A DNA stretch of 64,000 nt from Thermohalobaculum sp039817245 (GTDB taxonomy: Bacteria > Pseudomonadota > Alphaproteobacteria > Rhodobacterales > Rhodobacteraceae), in contig JBCBWF010000001.1 in NCBI GenBank assembly GCA_039817245.1, positions 1-64,000 of the forward strand, read 5' to 3'. A model generated the notes under the pieces. That model searched no databases and had not been told where the DNA came from. It saw only the letters and a list, made by a program, of their open reading frames with translations. A program made the translations under genes and the position numbers. Positions 8,351 to 16,751 of this stretch are shown one piece after another (the first letter of the stretch is position 1; every line of letters begins with the position of its first letter).

Positions 8351-8370
8351 GCGCCCGGGCGAGCGGGCGC
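8351..8370 (+). promoter_or_regulatory. Intercistronic hairpin before binding-protein gene
   Basis: GCGCCCG (8351-8357) and CGGGCGC (8364-8370) can pair around a 6-nt loop between the ATPase and binding-protein genes. No T run follows. It may stabilise the mRNA segment encoding the binding protein, but this is inference. Confidence 0.3.
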
Positions 8371-8391
8371 ACAACAACAGGGAGACGACCA

Positions 8392-9579
8392 ATGAGCATC
8401 CTCAAGACCGCGTATGAGAAGGACCTCTACCCCGAGATCGAGGACGCCGGCGACAGCGATTTCGCACGCGACTGCGTGGAGATCGCCGCGACCCGGCTCG
8501 CCCGCGGGGAGATCGACCGGCGCACCTTCCTCACGGCGCTCACGGCGCTCGGCGCGCTCTCCGCCGCGGGCATCGGCGGGGGCGCGAAAGCGGCCGAGGG
8601 TGAGATCGTGGTCGTCAACTGGGGCGGCCCGGCGGTCGACGCCTACTACAACGCCTTCGGGGTGCCCTTCGAGGGCGCGAGCGGGCTCAAGGTGGTGATC
8701 GATGGCACCGGCCCCCTGCTCTCCAAGATCCGCGCCATGGTGGAATCCGGCGCCGTCACCTGGGATGTGTGCGACACGGGCGCCGCGACGACGCTGGTGC
8801 TCGAGAAAGCCGGCGTGATCCAGGCGATCGACTATGCGGTTGTCGACAAGACCAAGGTGGTGAAGGACTACGCCTATGACTACGGCGTCGCCAACTACCT
8901 CTTCAGCTACATCCTCGCCTACAACAAGGCGAAGCTGGAGACAGCGCCGGCGAGCTGGGCCGACTTCTGGGACACCTCGAAGATCCCGGGCATGCGCACC
9001 CTCCGCAAGCAGCCCAACGGCATGATCGAAGCGGCGATGTTCGCGGCCGGCAAATCGAAGGACGAGATCTACCCGATCGATCTCGACCTCGCGATGGAGA
9101 AGCTGAAGGAGATCCGCGACGACGTGATCGTCTGGGGGTCGGGCTCGCAGTCCCAGGAGTTGTTCCGCACCGGCGAGGTCGTGATGGGCAACATCTGGCA
9201 CACCCGCGCCAACCTGCTGAACCGCGACATGAGCGGCGACGTGGTCTGGACCTGGAACGAGGGCATCGCCACCGCGGGCATGTGGAACGTGCCGAATGGC
9301 AACCCGGCCGGCACGGAGGCCGCCATGGCCTTCATCGCCTCCTCGCAGGACCCCGAGCAGCAGGTGGCACTCTTCGCCGCCATGGGCAACGGGCCGGCCA
9401 ACCCGGCTGCCGCGCCGCTGGTGCCGGCCGACCGCCAGTTCGCCGATCCGGGCCAGCCGGGCAACTGGGCACTGCAGGTCAAGCAGGATGCGCGCTGGTA
9501 TCAGGCGGAGAGCGGCAAGGGCGATCTCACCAACGACGCGCTCGCGCGGGAGCTCTATCTCGACGTGATGTCCGGCTGA
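8392..9579 (+). CDS. ABC transporter substrate-binding protein, polyamine type
   Basis: Periplasmic solute-binding protein of the PotD family, 395 residues. It has an unusually long N-terminal lead: about 40 mostly charged residues come before a Tat-like stretch (DRRTFLTALTALG, residues 43-55) and a hydrophobic segment ending near AKAAEG. Mature strands begin EIVVVNWGGP. Export by the Tat route is likely because of the paired Arg before a hydrophobic core. The start has GGGAG 8-9 nt upstream. It lies between the ATPase and the first permease gene, as usual for such operons. The ligand is unknown; downstream genes suggest a guanidino or amide compound. Confidence 0.91.
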   Translation: MSILKTAYEKDLYPEIEDAGDSDFARDCVEIAATRLARGEIDRRTFLTALTALGALSAAGIGGGAKAAEGEIVVVNWGGPAVDAYYNAFGVPFEGASGLKVVIDGTGPLLSKIRAMVESGAVTWDVCDTGAATTLVLEKAGVIQAIDYAVVDKTKVVKDYAYDYGVANYLFSYILAYNKAKLETAPASWADFWDTSKIPGMRTLRKQPNGMIEAAMFAAGKSKDEIYPIDLDLAMEKLKEIRDDVIVWGSGSQSQELFRTGEVVMGNIWHTRANLLNRDMSGDVVWTWNEGIATAGMWNVPNGNPAGTEAAMAFIASSQDPEQQVALFAAMGNGPANPAAAPLVPADRQFADPGQPGNWALQVKQDARWYQAESGKGDLTNDALARELYLDVMSG

Positions 9580-9598
9580 GCCGCCGGCGGCCTGCGAG

Positions 9599-10435
9599 AT
9601 GACGGGAACGCTCCGGCTCAACTACTGGCTGCTGATCGCCCCGGCGCTCGGCGTGATGCTCGTGTTCTACGTCTTCCCGCTGGTCCAGGTGCTCTGGATG
9701 AGCGTCACCGAGCCCTATCCGGGGCTGCAGAACTACGAGCGGCTGATGGAGCGGCGCACGCTCCATCGCATCTGGTGGACCACGCTGGAGATCTGCGTGC
9801 TGACCACCGCCATCACCGTGGTACTCGGCTATGTCGTGGCCTATGCGATGGTGATGGTCGGCGAGGGGCAGCGCACGGGCATGATGTTCTGCCTCCTGCT
9901 CTCGCTCTGGCTGAGCGTGCTGGTGCGCGCCTTCGCCTGGGTCATGCTGCTCCGGAGCGAGGGGCTCGTGAACCAGGGGCTTGTGGCGACCGGCATCGTC
10001 GACGAACCCCTGAGGCTGGTGCGCAACCAGTTCGGGGTGATCGTCGGCATGGTGCATTTCATGCTGCCGCTCGCCACACTGCCGATCTACTCGAACATGT
10101 CCGGCATCGAGGCACGGCTCGTCTCGGCGGCACGCGGGCTCGGCGCCTCGCCGGCGCAGGCCTTCTGGCATGTGTTCCTGCCGCTCTCCAAGCCTGGGAT
10201 CATCGCGGCGACGATCCTGGTCTTCGTCTTCTCGCTCGGCTTCTTCATCACACCCGCGCTCCTCGGCGGGGGCAAGGTGGTGATGATCTCGGAGTATATC
10301 CGCGTGAGCTTCGAGGAGACTTTGCGCTGGGGCGAGGCGACGATGCTCTCCACCGTGCTCCTCTTCGCGGTGCTTCTGGCGCTGGGGCTGGTGGCGCGGT
10401 TCGTCGATCTCCGCCAGGTTTTCGGTGCGCGATGA
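9599..10435 (+). CDS. ABC transporter permease, PotB type
   Basis: First inner-membrane permease of the polyamine-type importer, 278 residues. It shows the N-terminal membrane segment (YWLLIAPALGVMLVFYVFPL, residues 9-28) and five further hydrophobic segments. The ATPase-contact loop is present as EARLVSAARGLGASPAQAFWHV, matching the EAA motif of this family. The stop codon overlaps the ATG of the second permease (ATGA, 10432-10435), which indicates coupled translation and a heterodimeric channel. It follows the binding-protein gene by 19 bp. Confidence 0.92.
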   Translation: MTGTLRLNYWLLIAPALGVMLVFYVFPLVQVLWMSVTEPYPGLQNYERLMERRTLHRIWWTTLEICVLTTAITVVLGYVVAYAMVMVGEGQRTGMMFCLLLSLWLSVLVRAFAWVMLLRSEGLVNQGLVATGIVDEPLRLVRNQFGVIVGMVHFMLPLATLPIYSNMSGIEARLVSAARGLGASPAQAFWHVFLPLSKPGIIAATILVFVFSLGFFITPALLGGGKVVMISEYIRVSFEETLRWGEATMLSTVLLFAVLLALGLVARFVDLRQVFGAR

Positions 10436-11250
10436 AGGATCCGCGCGTCCGCTTCGGCCGGTATTTCGCGCTCGGGCTCGCCTGGACGGTGCTGGGCTTT
10501 CTCGTGCTGCCGATGATCATCGTGGTGCCGGTCTCGCTGACGGACCAGTACTACCTGTCGCTGCCGCAGGAGCGCCTTTCGCTCGAGCACTACCGGGCCT
10601 TCTTCGAGAAGGAGATCTGGATCTCCGCGACGATCGACAGCCTGGTCATCGCCGTCGCGGCCACGATCCTCGCGGTGCTGCTCGGCACGCTCTGCGCGAT
10701 CGGCTGCTGGCGGCTTGCCTCGGGTGCCGCGGAGGCGGTGCGGATCTTCATGCTGACGCCGATCATCGTGCCGGTGATCGTGCAGGCGCTGGCGATCTAT
10801 CGGTTCTGGATCGATCTCGGGCTGATCGACACCTATCTGGGCGCGATCATCGCGCATACGCTGATCGCGATCCCTTACGTCGTGATCACTGTCTCGGCCG
10901 CGCTCTCGAACTTCGACCCGCGCATCGAGCAGGCTGCGCGCAATCTCGGGGCCAACACCTCGCAGACCGTGCGCCTCGTCATCCTGCCCTCGATCATGCC
11001 GGGGGTGCTCTCCGGCGCGCTCTTCGCCTTCACGATCTCCTTCGACGAGATCGTGATGATGCTCTTCATCACCAGCCGGGCCGTCTACACGCTGCCCAAG
11101 CGCATCTGGAACGGCATTCAGGACCATCTCGATCCCACGATCGCGGCAGTGGCGACGATGCTGATGGTGCTGACGGCGCTGCTCCTGCTGATCGAGCTCT
11201 GGACAAGGCGGCGCCGGCGCGCCCGGCTCGCGGCCATCGCGGAGGAATGA
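10432..11250 (+). CDS. ABC transporter permease, PotC type
   Basis: Second permease of the same importer, 272 residues with six predicted membrane segments. The EAA-like ATPase contact loop reads EQAARNLGANTSQTVRLVILP. The last residues are a basic tail (RRRRARLAAIAEE). The ATG at 10432 overlaps the stop of the PotB-type gene. The next gene, an M20 amidohydrolase, starts 4 bp after its stop, and that gene's ribosome site (GAGGAA) lies inside this coding end. This ties transport to the following catabolic enzyme. Confidence 0.92.
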   Translation: MKDPRVRFGRYFALGLAWTVLGFLVLPMIIVVPVSLTDQYYLSLPQERLSLEHYRAFFEKEIWISATIDSLVIAVAATILAVLLGTLCAIGCWRLASGAAEAVRIFMLTPIIVPVIVQALAIYRFWIDLGLIDTYLGAIIAHTLIAIPYVVITVSAALSNFDPRIEQAARNLGANTSQTVRLVILPSIMPGVLSGALFAFTISFDEIVMMLFITSRAVYTLPKRIWNGIQDHLDPTIAAVATMLMVLTALLLLIELWTRRRRRARLAAIAEE

Positions 11251-11254
11251 GCCC

Positions 11255-12877
11255 ATGACCGAGCCCTACGAGCCCATCCCGCCCGCGCCGATGACGCCGG
11301 CGAAGCAGACCGCGTTGGACTGGATCGAGGCGGCGGCACCTGCGCTCTCCGAGGATCACATGACCCTCTGGCATTTCCACGAGCCCGCCTGGCGCGAATA
11401 CCGGTCGGCGGCCTGGTACGTGGCGCGGCTGCGCGCCGAGGGCTTCGAGGTCGAGGAAGGCTCTGCCGGGATGCCAACGGCCTTCGCCGCGCGTTGGTCG
11501 AACGGCGAAGGGCCCACCATCGGGGCGTATGCGGAGTATGACGCCGTGCCCGGCTGCAGCCAGGAGGCCGTGCCCTACCGCAAGCCCCGCGCCGGCACCC
11601 ACCCCTCCGCTGCGGGCCACACGGATCCGCATTCCGCGCTCGGCATGGGCGGGCTCACGGGGGTCCTCGCCCTGAAGGCGGCGATGGCGGCGCATGACAT
11701 TCCCGGCACCATCGCCTTTTTCGGCGAGCCGGCGGAGAAGATGTGCGGCTCCAAGCCCATCCATGCGAGCCACGGCTACTACGACACGCTGGACGCGGCG
11801 ATCAGCTTTCATCCGACCTCCCTGCCCGCGCTTTCGAACACGGTGATCTGGGAGACCCATTGCGGCTGCTACTGGTCGAAGGTCTTCACTTTCACCTGCC
11901 CGGAGCCGCAGGACTGGGGCGGCTCGGGCGACCGCAAGGGGCTGCAGAACTACCACGCCGTCGCACGCGCGCCGGCGGCACAGGACGCGCTCGTGCAGAT
12001 GTATGCGCTGACGCAGGCGACGAAGGAGAACATGCTGCCCCACACGGGTAGCTGGACCCTGAACGAAGCGATCCTGGCGGGCGGATTTGCAACTTCCGAC
12101 AACCTGCCGCCGCGCTTTGCACAGCTGCAATATGCCTGGCGCTGCCCCTCCATAGACATGGCCGAGGCGATCGACCGGGTGCTGGAGCACAACGCCGCGC
12201 ATATCGCCGCGCTGACCCACTGCGATGTCGAGAGCGGCTGGGTGACGCGCACGCGCCCGGGGCTCGCCAACCACGCCCTCGCGGCGACCACCTATGCGAA
12301 TTTCGCGCTGGTGGGTCCGCCGACCTTCCCGGAGGCCGCGCGCGCCTTCGGGCGGGAGATCCAGAAGAGCCTCGGCCTCGCGCCGGATCCCGACCCGTTC
12401 CCGGACAACATGGAAGCGCTCGTCGACCCGCGTGCGGGCGAGGCCATGATCCGCGCCATCCTGCCGCCCTGGCAGACCAACTACACCTCGGACGACTATA
12501 CGGACTACACATGGCACGCGCCGACCGTGCGCCTCTATGTGGGCCGCCCGGTGATCCGTCCGCTGACCAGCGGACGGGTGACGCCGCACTGGTGCCGCTG
12601 GGCGCTCGGCGGCGTTCCGGCGGCGATGGATCCGATGTTCCTGACCGCGGGACGCGTGATCGCGACGACAGCGCTCGACCTCCTGACAGACGGCACCTCG
12701 CTCGCCGCGGCACGCGCGGAGTTCGAGCGGCGCACCGGCGGCGGCATCGACGGCTCCGCCTGGATCCCGCCGCTTCTGGGGCCGAACGCGCCTGCGCCGG
12801 TCCACTACCCCTGGCCCGAATATGTGGAGACCGGACGCGGGGCGGACTGGTGTGTGCCCGCCCGGCCGGGCGATTGA
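11255..12877 (+). CDS. M20-family amidohydrolase, AbgB-like
   Basis: A 540-residue metal-dependent amidase of the M20 family, closest in layout to p-aminobenzoyl-glutamate hydrolase subunit B and aminoacylase-like enzymes. Features: AYAEYDAVPG (91-100, the first metal-site strand), GHTDPHSALGMGG (121-133) replacing the usual GHN-type segment, and the catalytic-region glutamate in FGEPAEK (156-162). No signal peptide is present. It begins 4 bp after the permease stop, so it belongs to the transporter operon and probably acts on the imported compound, removing an acyl or amino-acid group. A strong hairpin (12895-12918) follows the gene. Exact substrate unknown. Confidence 0.86.
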   Translation: MTEPYEPIPPAPMTPAKQTALDWIEAAAPALSEDHMTLWHFHEPAWREYRSAAWYVARLRAEGFEVEEGSAGMPTAFAARWSNGEGPTIGAYAEYDAVPGCSQEAVPYRKPRAGTHPSAAGHTDPHSALGMGGLTGVLALKAAMAAHDIPGTIAFFGEPAEKMCGSKPIHASHGYYDTLDAAISFHPTSLPALSNTVIWETHCGCYWSKVFTFTCPEPQDWGGSGDRKGLQNYHAVARAPAAQDALVQMYALTQATKENMLPHTGSWTLNEAILAGGFATSDNLPPRFAQLQYAWRCPSIDMAEAIDRVLEHNAAHIAALTHCDVESGWVTRTRPGLANHALAATTYANFALVGPPTFPEAARAFGREIQKSLGLAPDPDPFPDNMEALVDPRAGEAMIRAILPPWQTNYTSDDYTDYTWHAPTVRLYVGRPVIRPLTSGRVTPHWCRWALGGVPAAMDPMFLTAGRVIATTALDLLTDGTSLAAARAEFERRTGGGIDGSAWIPPLLGPNAPAPVHYPWPEYVETGRGADWCVPARPGD

Positions 12878-12894
12878 TCGAAACGCCCGCCGAT

Positions 12895-12918
12895 GGTCCC
12901 GGCCCCCGAGCCGGGACC
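12895..12918 (+). terminator. Perfect 9-bp hairpin after AbgB-like gene
   Basis: GGTCCCGGC (12895-12903) and GCCGGGACC (12910-12918) form a perfect stem around a 6-nt loop. TCCTTG follows, with too few T residues for a classical terminator. TTGACA at 12922-12927 could be a -35 for the next gene, but no fitting -10 is seen. It may reduce read-through between the transporter part and the arginine-deiminase-fold gene. Confidence 0.5.
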
Positions 12919-13007
12919 TCCTTGACAACCGCCTCAGGGAGGGCCCGGCTCGGCGGCCGGGGCCCGCGACGGGCCGCAGCGAAGACAACAAGACGAGGGA
13001 GACCGGG

Positions 13008-14021
13008 ATGAGCGGCGCCGTCAGCGAGTTCGAATACCGCTACAACATGACTATCCGCAGCTTTCCGAGCCATGCGGATCCCAGCTTCGAGAGCGCCGGA
13101 CAGCAGGAGACGGTCTGGGGCCGGCGCTGGGGTTGCGACAACGATGTCGGCACGCTGCGCATGGTGCTGATGCACCGCCCCGGCGACGAGATGGCCGTGA
13201 TCGACCCGGAGAAGCGCATCGAGCGGCTCAACTCCTACGGCGACGAAGCGGGGCAGACCTGGTACTGGCGCGGCAACCGGCTCCCCGATCTCGCCGCCCA
13301 GCAGGCCCAGCACGACGCGCTCACCGCCGCCCTGCGGGCCGAGGGCGTGGAGGTCGTGCTGATCGACCGCGCCGGCCCCGGCAAGCACAAGCAGATCTAC
13401 ACGCGTGACAGCTGCATCGGCGTCCAGGGCGGCGCCATCGTCACCCGGCTCGGGCCCATCGTGCGCCGGGGCGAGGAAGCCCCGGTCACCCAGGCGCTCG
13501 CCCGGGTCGGCTGCCCGATCCTGCGGACCATCAACGGGCGCGGGCTGATGGAGGGCGGCAGTTTCGTCTGGCTCCGCCCGGGCCTCGCGGTCATCGGCCG
13601 CTCCAGCCGCGTCAACGAGGAGGGTGCACGCCAGGTGGAGGAGGTGCTGCGCGAGGCCGGCGCCGAGCTCATCCGCGTCGACCTGACCGGCTACAGGCTC
13701 CATATCGACGGCGCCCTGGTGATGATCGACGCCGATACCGCCATCACCAACCCCACGCAGCTCCCCTTCTGGTTCCTGGAGAAGCTCGATGCGCTCGGCA
13801 TCCGGCAGATCGAGGTGCACCCCGACGATGCCGTCGGTTGCCTCAACTGCCTCGCCGTGCGCCCGGGGCGGGTCATCATGCAGGCGGGACTCTCGCCGCG
13901 CACGGCGGACCGGCTCGACCGGCTCGGTATCGAGATCGTGCCGGTCGACTACGATCTCGTCTACGAGGGCGGCGGCGGCATCCACTGCTCCACCTCGCCA
14001 CTCATCCGCGACCCGCTGTGA
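13008..14021 (+). CDS. Arginine-deiminase-superfamily hydrolase (dimethylargininase-like)
   Basis: A 337-residue enzyme of the guanidino-group-modifying superfamily (arginine deiminase, dimethylargininase, amidinotransferase). Visible active-site residues: Arg133-Asp134 (YTRDSC), Glu182 in MEGGSF, His232 in YRLHIDGAL and the nucleophile Cys327 in GGGGIHCSTSP. These match the covalent-thiouronium mechanism by which the family splits guanidines. The ATG at 13008 follows AGGGAGACCGGG; a longer frame upstream looks non-coding. Its stop overlaps the GTG of a ureohydrolase-like gene (14018-14021), so the two are coupled. The product probably attacks a guanidino compound brought in by the upstream ABC transporter. 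Whether it is a hydrolase or an amidinotransferase is open. Confidence 0.88.
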   Translation: MSGAVSEFEYRYNMTIRSFPSHADPSFESAGQQETVWGRRWGCDNDVGTLRMVLMHRPGDEMAVIDPEKRIERLNSYGDEAGQTWYWRGNRLPDLAAQQAQHDALTAALRAEGVEVVLIDRAGPGKHKQIYTRDSCIGVQGGAIVTRLGPIVRRGEEAPVTQALARVGCPILRTINGRGLMEGGSFVWLRPGLAVIGRSSRVNEEGARQVEEVLREAGAELIRVDLTGYRLHIDGALVMIDADTAITNPTQLPFWFLEKLDALGIRQIEVHPDDAVGCLNCLAVRPGRVIMQAGLSPRTADRLDRLGIEIVPVDYDLVYEGGGGIHCSTSPLIRDPL

Positions 14022-14971
14022 CCTCCGCTCTGGAGGCGCGCGGCCTCTTCCGCCCGGTCGGCAGCTTTCTCGGGGTGGAGCAGACGCGGGATCTCTCGGG
14101 TGCGCGGGCGGCGATCCTCGGCCTGCCCTTCGATGCCGGCACCCATCCGCGCCGGGTGGGTGCGCGCCTCGGGCCGGCGGCAATCCGCATGATGTCGACC
14201 GACATGGTGCGCCACCACCGGCCGCAGCATGCCGACGACCGCGATCCGGTGCGCGCGCTCGGCCTCGTCGATCTCGGCGATGTCGATGTGGTGCATGGCG
14301 ATACGGACGCCTCGCTCGCGCGCATGGCGGAGGCGATCGGAGCCGTGGCCGATGCCGGAACCGTCCCGATCGGGCTCGGCGGCGACGGGATGGTCAGCGT
14401 ACCGGCGATGACTGCGCTCGGCGCGCGCCATCCGGGCCTCGCGGTCATCCATTTCGACAGCCACACGGACGCCTATCCAGAGCCCGGCCAGGGCAACGCG
14501 CTGCATCTCGGCCCCGCCACGACCTTCGCGCATGCGGCCGAGCGGGGGCTGGTGGATCCGCGCGCCTCGATCCATGCGGGGCTGCGCGGCTTCGCCTATG
14601 TCCCGGGCGTCTTCGCCCATGCGGAGCGGCTCGGCTACCACGTGATGGCCATGGACGAGATCGAGAACGACGGCATTCCGGCCGCCATTGCGCGCATCCG
14701 TGCCGTCGTCGGCGACCGGCCGGTCTTTCTCTGCTGGGACATGGACGTGTTCGACCCGGCGACCGCCCCCGGTGTCTTCACGCCGGCCTGGGGCGGGCTC
14801 ACGGCGCGCGAGGGGCTTGCCCTCATCCGCGGGCTCTCGGGGCTGAACATCGTGGGCTGCGACGTGAACACCACCACGCCGAGCTTCGATGTCCAGGGGC
14901 AGACGGCGTGGCTCGCGGCCACCGTCGTGATGGAGTTCTGCTACCTGCTCGCGGAGCGATTGCGCGCATGA
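14018..14971 (+). CDS. Ureohydrolase-family protein, divergent agmatinase-like
   Basis: A 317-residue protein of the arginase/agmatinase fold. Metal-site segments are HFDSHTD (145-151) and CWDMDVFDP (239-247), as in true ureohydrolases. Two usual residues are missing. The GGDH motif reads GGDG (121-124), removing a metal-ligand His. The segment normally holding a guanidinium-binding Glu (DVVEV.P in agmatinases) reads DVNTTTP. The GTG start overlaps the upstream stop; there is no ATG alternative nearby. The fold is clear, but activity on guanidines is doubtful; it may use one metal or a different substrate. Operon context is the guanidino-modifying enzyme upstream and a DMT transporter downstream (ATGA overlap). 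Confidence 0.85.
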   Translation: MTSALEARGLFRPVGSFLGVEQTRDLSGARAAILGLPFDAGTHPRRVGARLGPAAIRMMSTDMVRHHRPQHADDRDPVRALGLVDLGDVDVVHGDTDASLARMAEAIGAVADAGTVPIGLGGDGMVSVPAMTALGARHPGLAVIHFDSHTDAYPEPGQGNALHLGPATTFAHAAERGLVDPRASIHAGLRGFAYVPGVFAHAERLGYHVMAMDEIENDGIPAAIARIRAVVGDRPVFLCWDMDVFDPATAPGVFTPAWGGLTAREGLALIRGLSGLNIVGCDVNTTTPSFDVQGQTAWLAATVVMEFCYLLAERLRA

Positions 14972-15918
14972 AAGGCGCGCTCGGCATGGGTCTCGGGGCC
15001 TATGCCCCGGTCATGGTGACCGTCACGCTCTGGTCCTTCCAGATCCCGGCGCTCCACCATCTCGGCATGCGCTGGGACCCGGCCACGCTCAACGTCCTGC
15101 GCTACATCATTGCGGCTGCCGCTTTTCTTGCGATCGCAGCGATGGCGCGACGCAGTCCCGCCGGCCCGACGCAGCCGCCTCTCGGGCCGTTACGGGGCCT
15201 CGGCCTCGGCGCGCTCTTCGCCGGGTTCGGGCTTCTCTTCACGGTGGCCACGACCATCGGAGACCCGATCATGGTGGTCACAGCGGCGGCGTTGATGCCG
15301 CTCACCGCGAGCCTCGTGAACTGGGTGGTGCTCGGCACACCGCCTTCCATGCCGCTTGTCGCGGCACTCTTTCTCGTCGTTCCGGGCGCGGCCCTCACCA
15401 CCCCCGCCGGTCCCGCGCTGGAGGGCGACGCAGCGGGATGGCCCGTCGCCGGACTGCTCCTGATCCTGCTGGCGCAGGCCGTGTGGAGCCTCTACTCGCT
15501 CAGCGTCCAGCGCTGGCTCGAGGGCCACTCGAACCTCGCGCGCACCCGGCTCTCGGTGCTCTGGTCGATCCCGTACCACGCGCTCGTCTTCGTGCTGGCA
15601 GCAGGGTTGGGGCTGCTTCGGGCCGATGCGGAGGTGGCGCCGATGACCGACGGTATCCTGATCGTCGCGATCACGCTCGGCCCCCTCGTGCTGGGGGTGA
15701 TGCTCTGGAACCTCAGCGTCACGCGGATCGGCCTGCCGGTCTCGGCGCTCTTTCTCAATCTCGTGCCGGTGCTCGGGGTTGGCGTGGCCACGCTTTTCGG
15801 CAGCACGCCCGATGGCTGGCAGCTCCTCGGCGTCGCACTCGTCATCCTCGGCATGGGCGCCGCGCAGTATCGCCGGCGCGATGTGACCGAAGGACGACCG
15901 ACCGTGCCCCGGGCCTGA
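14968..15918 (+). CDS. DMT-family (EamA-like) transporter
   Basis: A 316-residue inner-membrane protein with about ten hydrophobic segments in two five-helix halves, the EamA/RhaT drug-metabolite-transporter layout. Each half has the typical glycine- and proline-rich helices, for example GDPIMVVTAAALMPL in the first half and GLPVSALFLNLVPVLGV in the second. Its ATG overlaps the stop of the ureohydrolase-like gene, so it is the last gene of this coupled set. It may export a product of the pathway or bring in a related substrate. Direction and substrate cannot be told. Confidence 0.88.
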   Translation: MKGALGMGLGAYAPVMVTVTLWSFQIPALHHLGMRWDPATLNVLRYIIAAAAFLAIAAMARRSPAGPTQPPLGPLRGLGLGALFAGFGLLFTVATTIGDPIMVVTAAALMPLTASLVNWVVLGTPPSMPLVAALFLVVPGAALTTPAGPALEGDAAGWPVAGLLLILLAQAVWSLYSLSVQRWLEGHSNLARTRLSVLWSIPYHALVFVLAAGLGLLRADAEVAPMTDGILIVAITLGPLVLGVMLWNLSVTRIGLPVSALFLNLVPVLGVGVATLFGSTPDGWQLLGVALVILGMGAAQYRRRDVTEGRPTVPRA

Positions 15919-15945
15919 GCCGCGCTCTCGCCGGCGCGTGCTTTC

Positions 15946-15958
15946 GGCGCTAGGCTCG
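15946..15958 (+). promoter_or_regulatory. Promoter-like 13-mer GGCGCTAGGCTCG (copy 2)
   Basis: Same 13 bases as at 3825-3837 on the other strand, here 24 bp upstream of the ATG at 15983. TAGGCT may be a -10 element. A matching -35 is not evident. The position would separate the aldolase-like gene from the upstream operon. Confidence 0.4.
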
Positions 15959-15982
15959 GCGCAGCAGCAAAAGGAGACCGCT

Positions 15983-16741
15983 ATGCCGGACGACCAGACC
16001 CTCTCCGAAGCGCTCGCCGTGAAGCGGCGCGACCTGGCGGCCGCCTACCGGCTGATCGCCCATTTCGGCTATGACGACGGGATCTACACGCATATCTCCG
16101 CCCGTATCGACGAGGGGCGCTTCCTGCTCAATCCGTTCGGGCTGAGCTTCGACGAGGTGCGCGCCTCCAACCTCGTGACGATCGACGAGGAAGGCCGGGT
16201 GCTGGACGACCCGCTCGGCAACGGCGTGAACGCGGCGGGCTTCACCATCCATTCCGCCGTGCATATGGCGCGGCACGATGTGGACTGCGTGGCGCACACG
16301 CATACCGTGGCGGGCGTCGCGGTTTCGAGCCAGGAAGAGGGGCTCCTGCCGCTGAACCAGTGGTCACTCCAGTTCTACGGCGGCATCGCGTTTCACGACT
16401 ATGAGGGGATCGCGCTCGATCTGGATGAGCGCGAGCGGCTGGTCGCCGATCTCGGCCCGCACTACACGATGATCCTGAGGAATCACGGACTCCTGACCTG
16501 CGGGCGGAGCGTGGGCGAGGCGATCAAGCTGATCCTGAACCTAGAGCGGAGCTGCAAGGCGCAGGTGGCGGCGCTCGCTGGCAACCGGCCGCTGCGCATC
16601 CCGCCGCAGGAGGTCTGCGAGAAGACCGCCGCGCAGTATCGCGACGGTGCGGATGCGGTGGCGAGCGGCGAGCGGCCCGACCACCAGTGGGCCGCCTATC
16701 TGCGCCTCCTCGACCGCGTCGCGCCGGACTACAAGGACTGA
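15983..16741 (+). CDS. Class II aldolase/adducin-family protein
   Basis: A 252-residue protein with the class II aldolase/adducin fold. The zinc-type histidines are in AHTHT (His105, His107) and RNHGLLTCG further on. The region around IHSAVHMAR (89-97) is of the adducin-like bacterial type rather than the fuculose-phosphate aldolase type, so it may not be a sugar-phosphate aldolase. The ATG at 15983 has AAGGAG 6 nt upstream. It lies at the end of the nitrogen-compound island and is convergent with the desaturase gene, with only 10 bp between stops. Function in the island is unknown. Confidence 0.86.
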   Translation: MPDDQTLSEALAVKRRDLAAAYRLIAHFGYDDGIYTHISARIDEGRFLLNPFGLSFDEVRASNLVTIDEEGRVLDDPLGNGVNAAGFTIHSAVHMARHDVDCVAHTHTVAGVAVSSQEEGLLPLNQWSLQFYGGIAFHDYEGIALDLDERERLVADLGPHYTMILRNHGLLTCGRSVGEAIKLILNLERSCKAQVAALAGNRPLRIPPQEVCEKTAAQYRDGADAVASGERPDHQWAAYLRLLDRVAPDYKD

Positions 16742-16751
16742 CGCGCCGGCT

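Noticed and set aside
8158..9621. Open frame of nearly 490 codons on the minus strand
   Set aside because: It mirrors the substrate-binding protein gene and has no recognisable domain.
12922..12927. TTGACA as a -35 box for the arginine-deiminase-fold gene
   Set aside because: No acceptable -10 element lies 16-18 bp downstream.
11892..14183. Long open frame of about 760 codons on the minus strand
   Set aside because: It is antisense to the AbgB-like and arginine-deiminase-fold genes and has low-complexity, Arg/Pro/Ala-rich composition.
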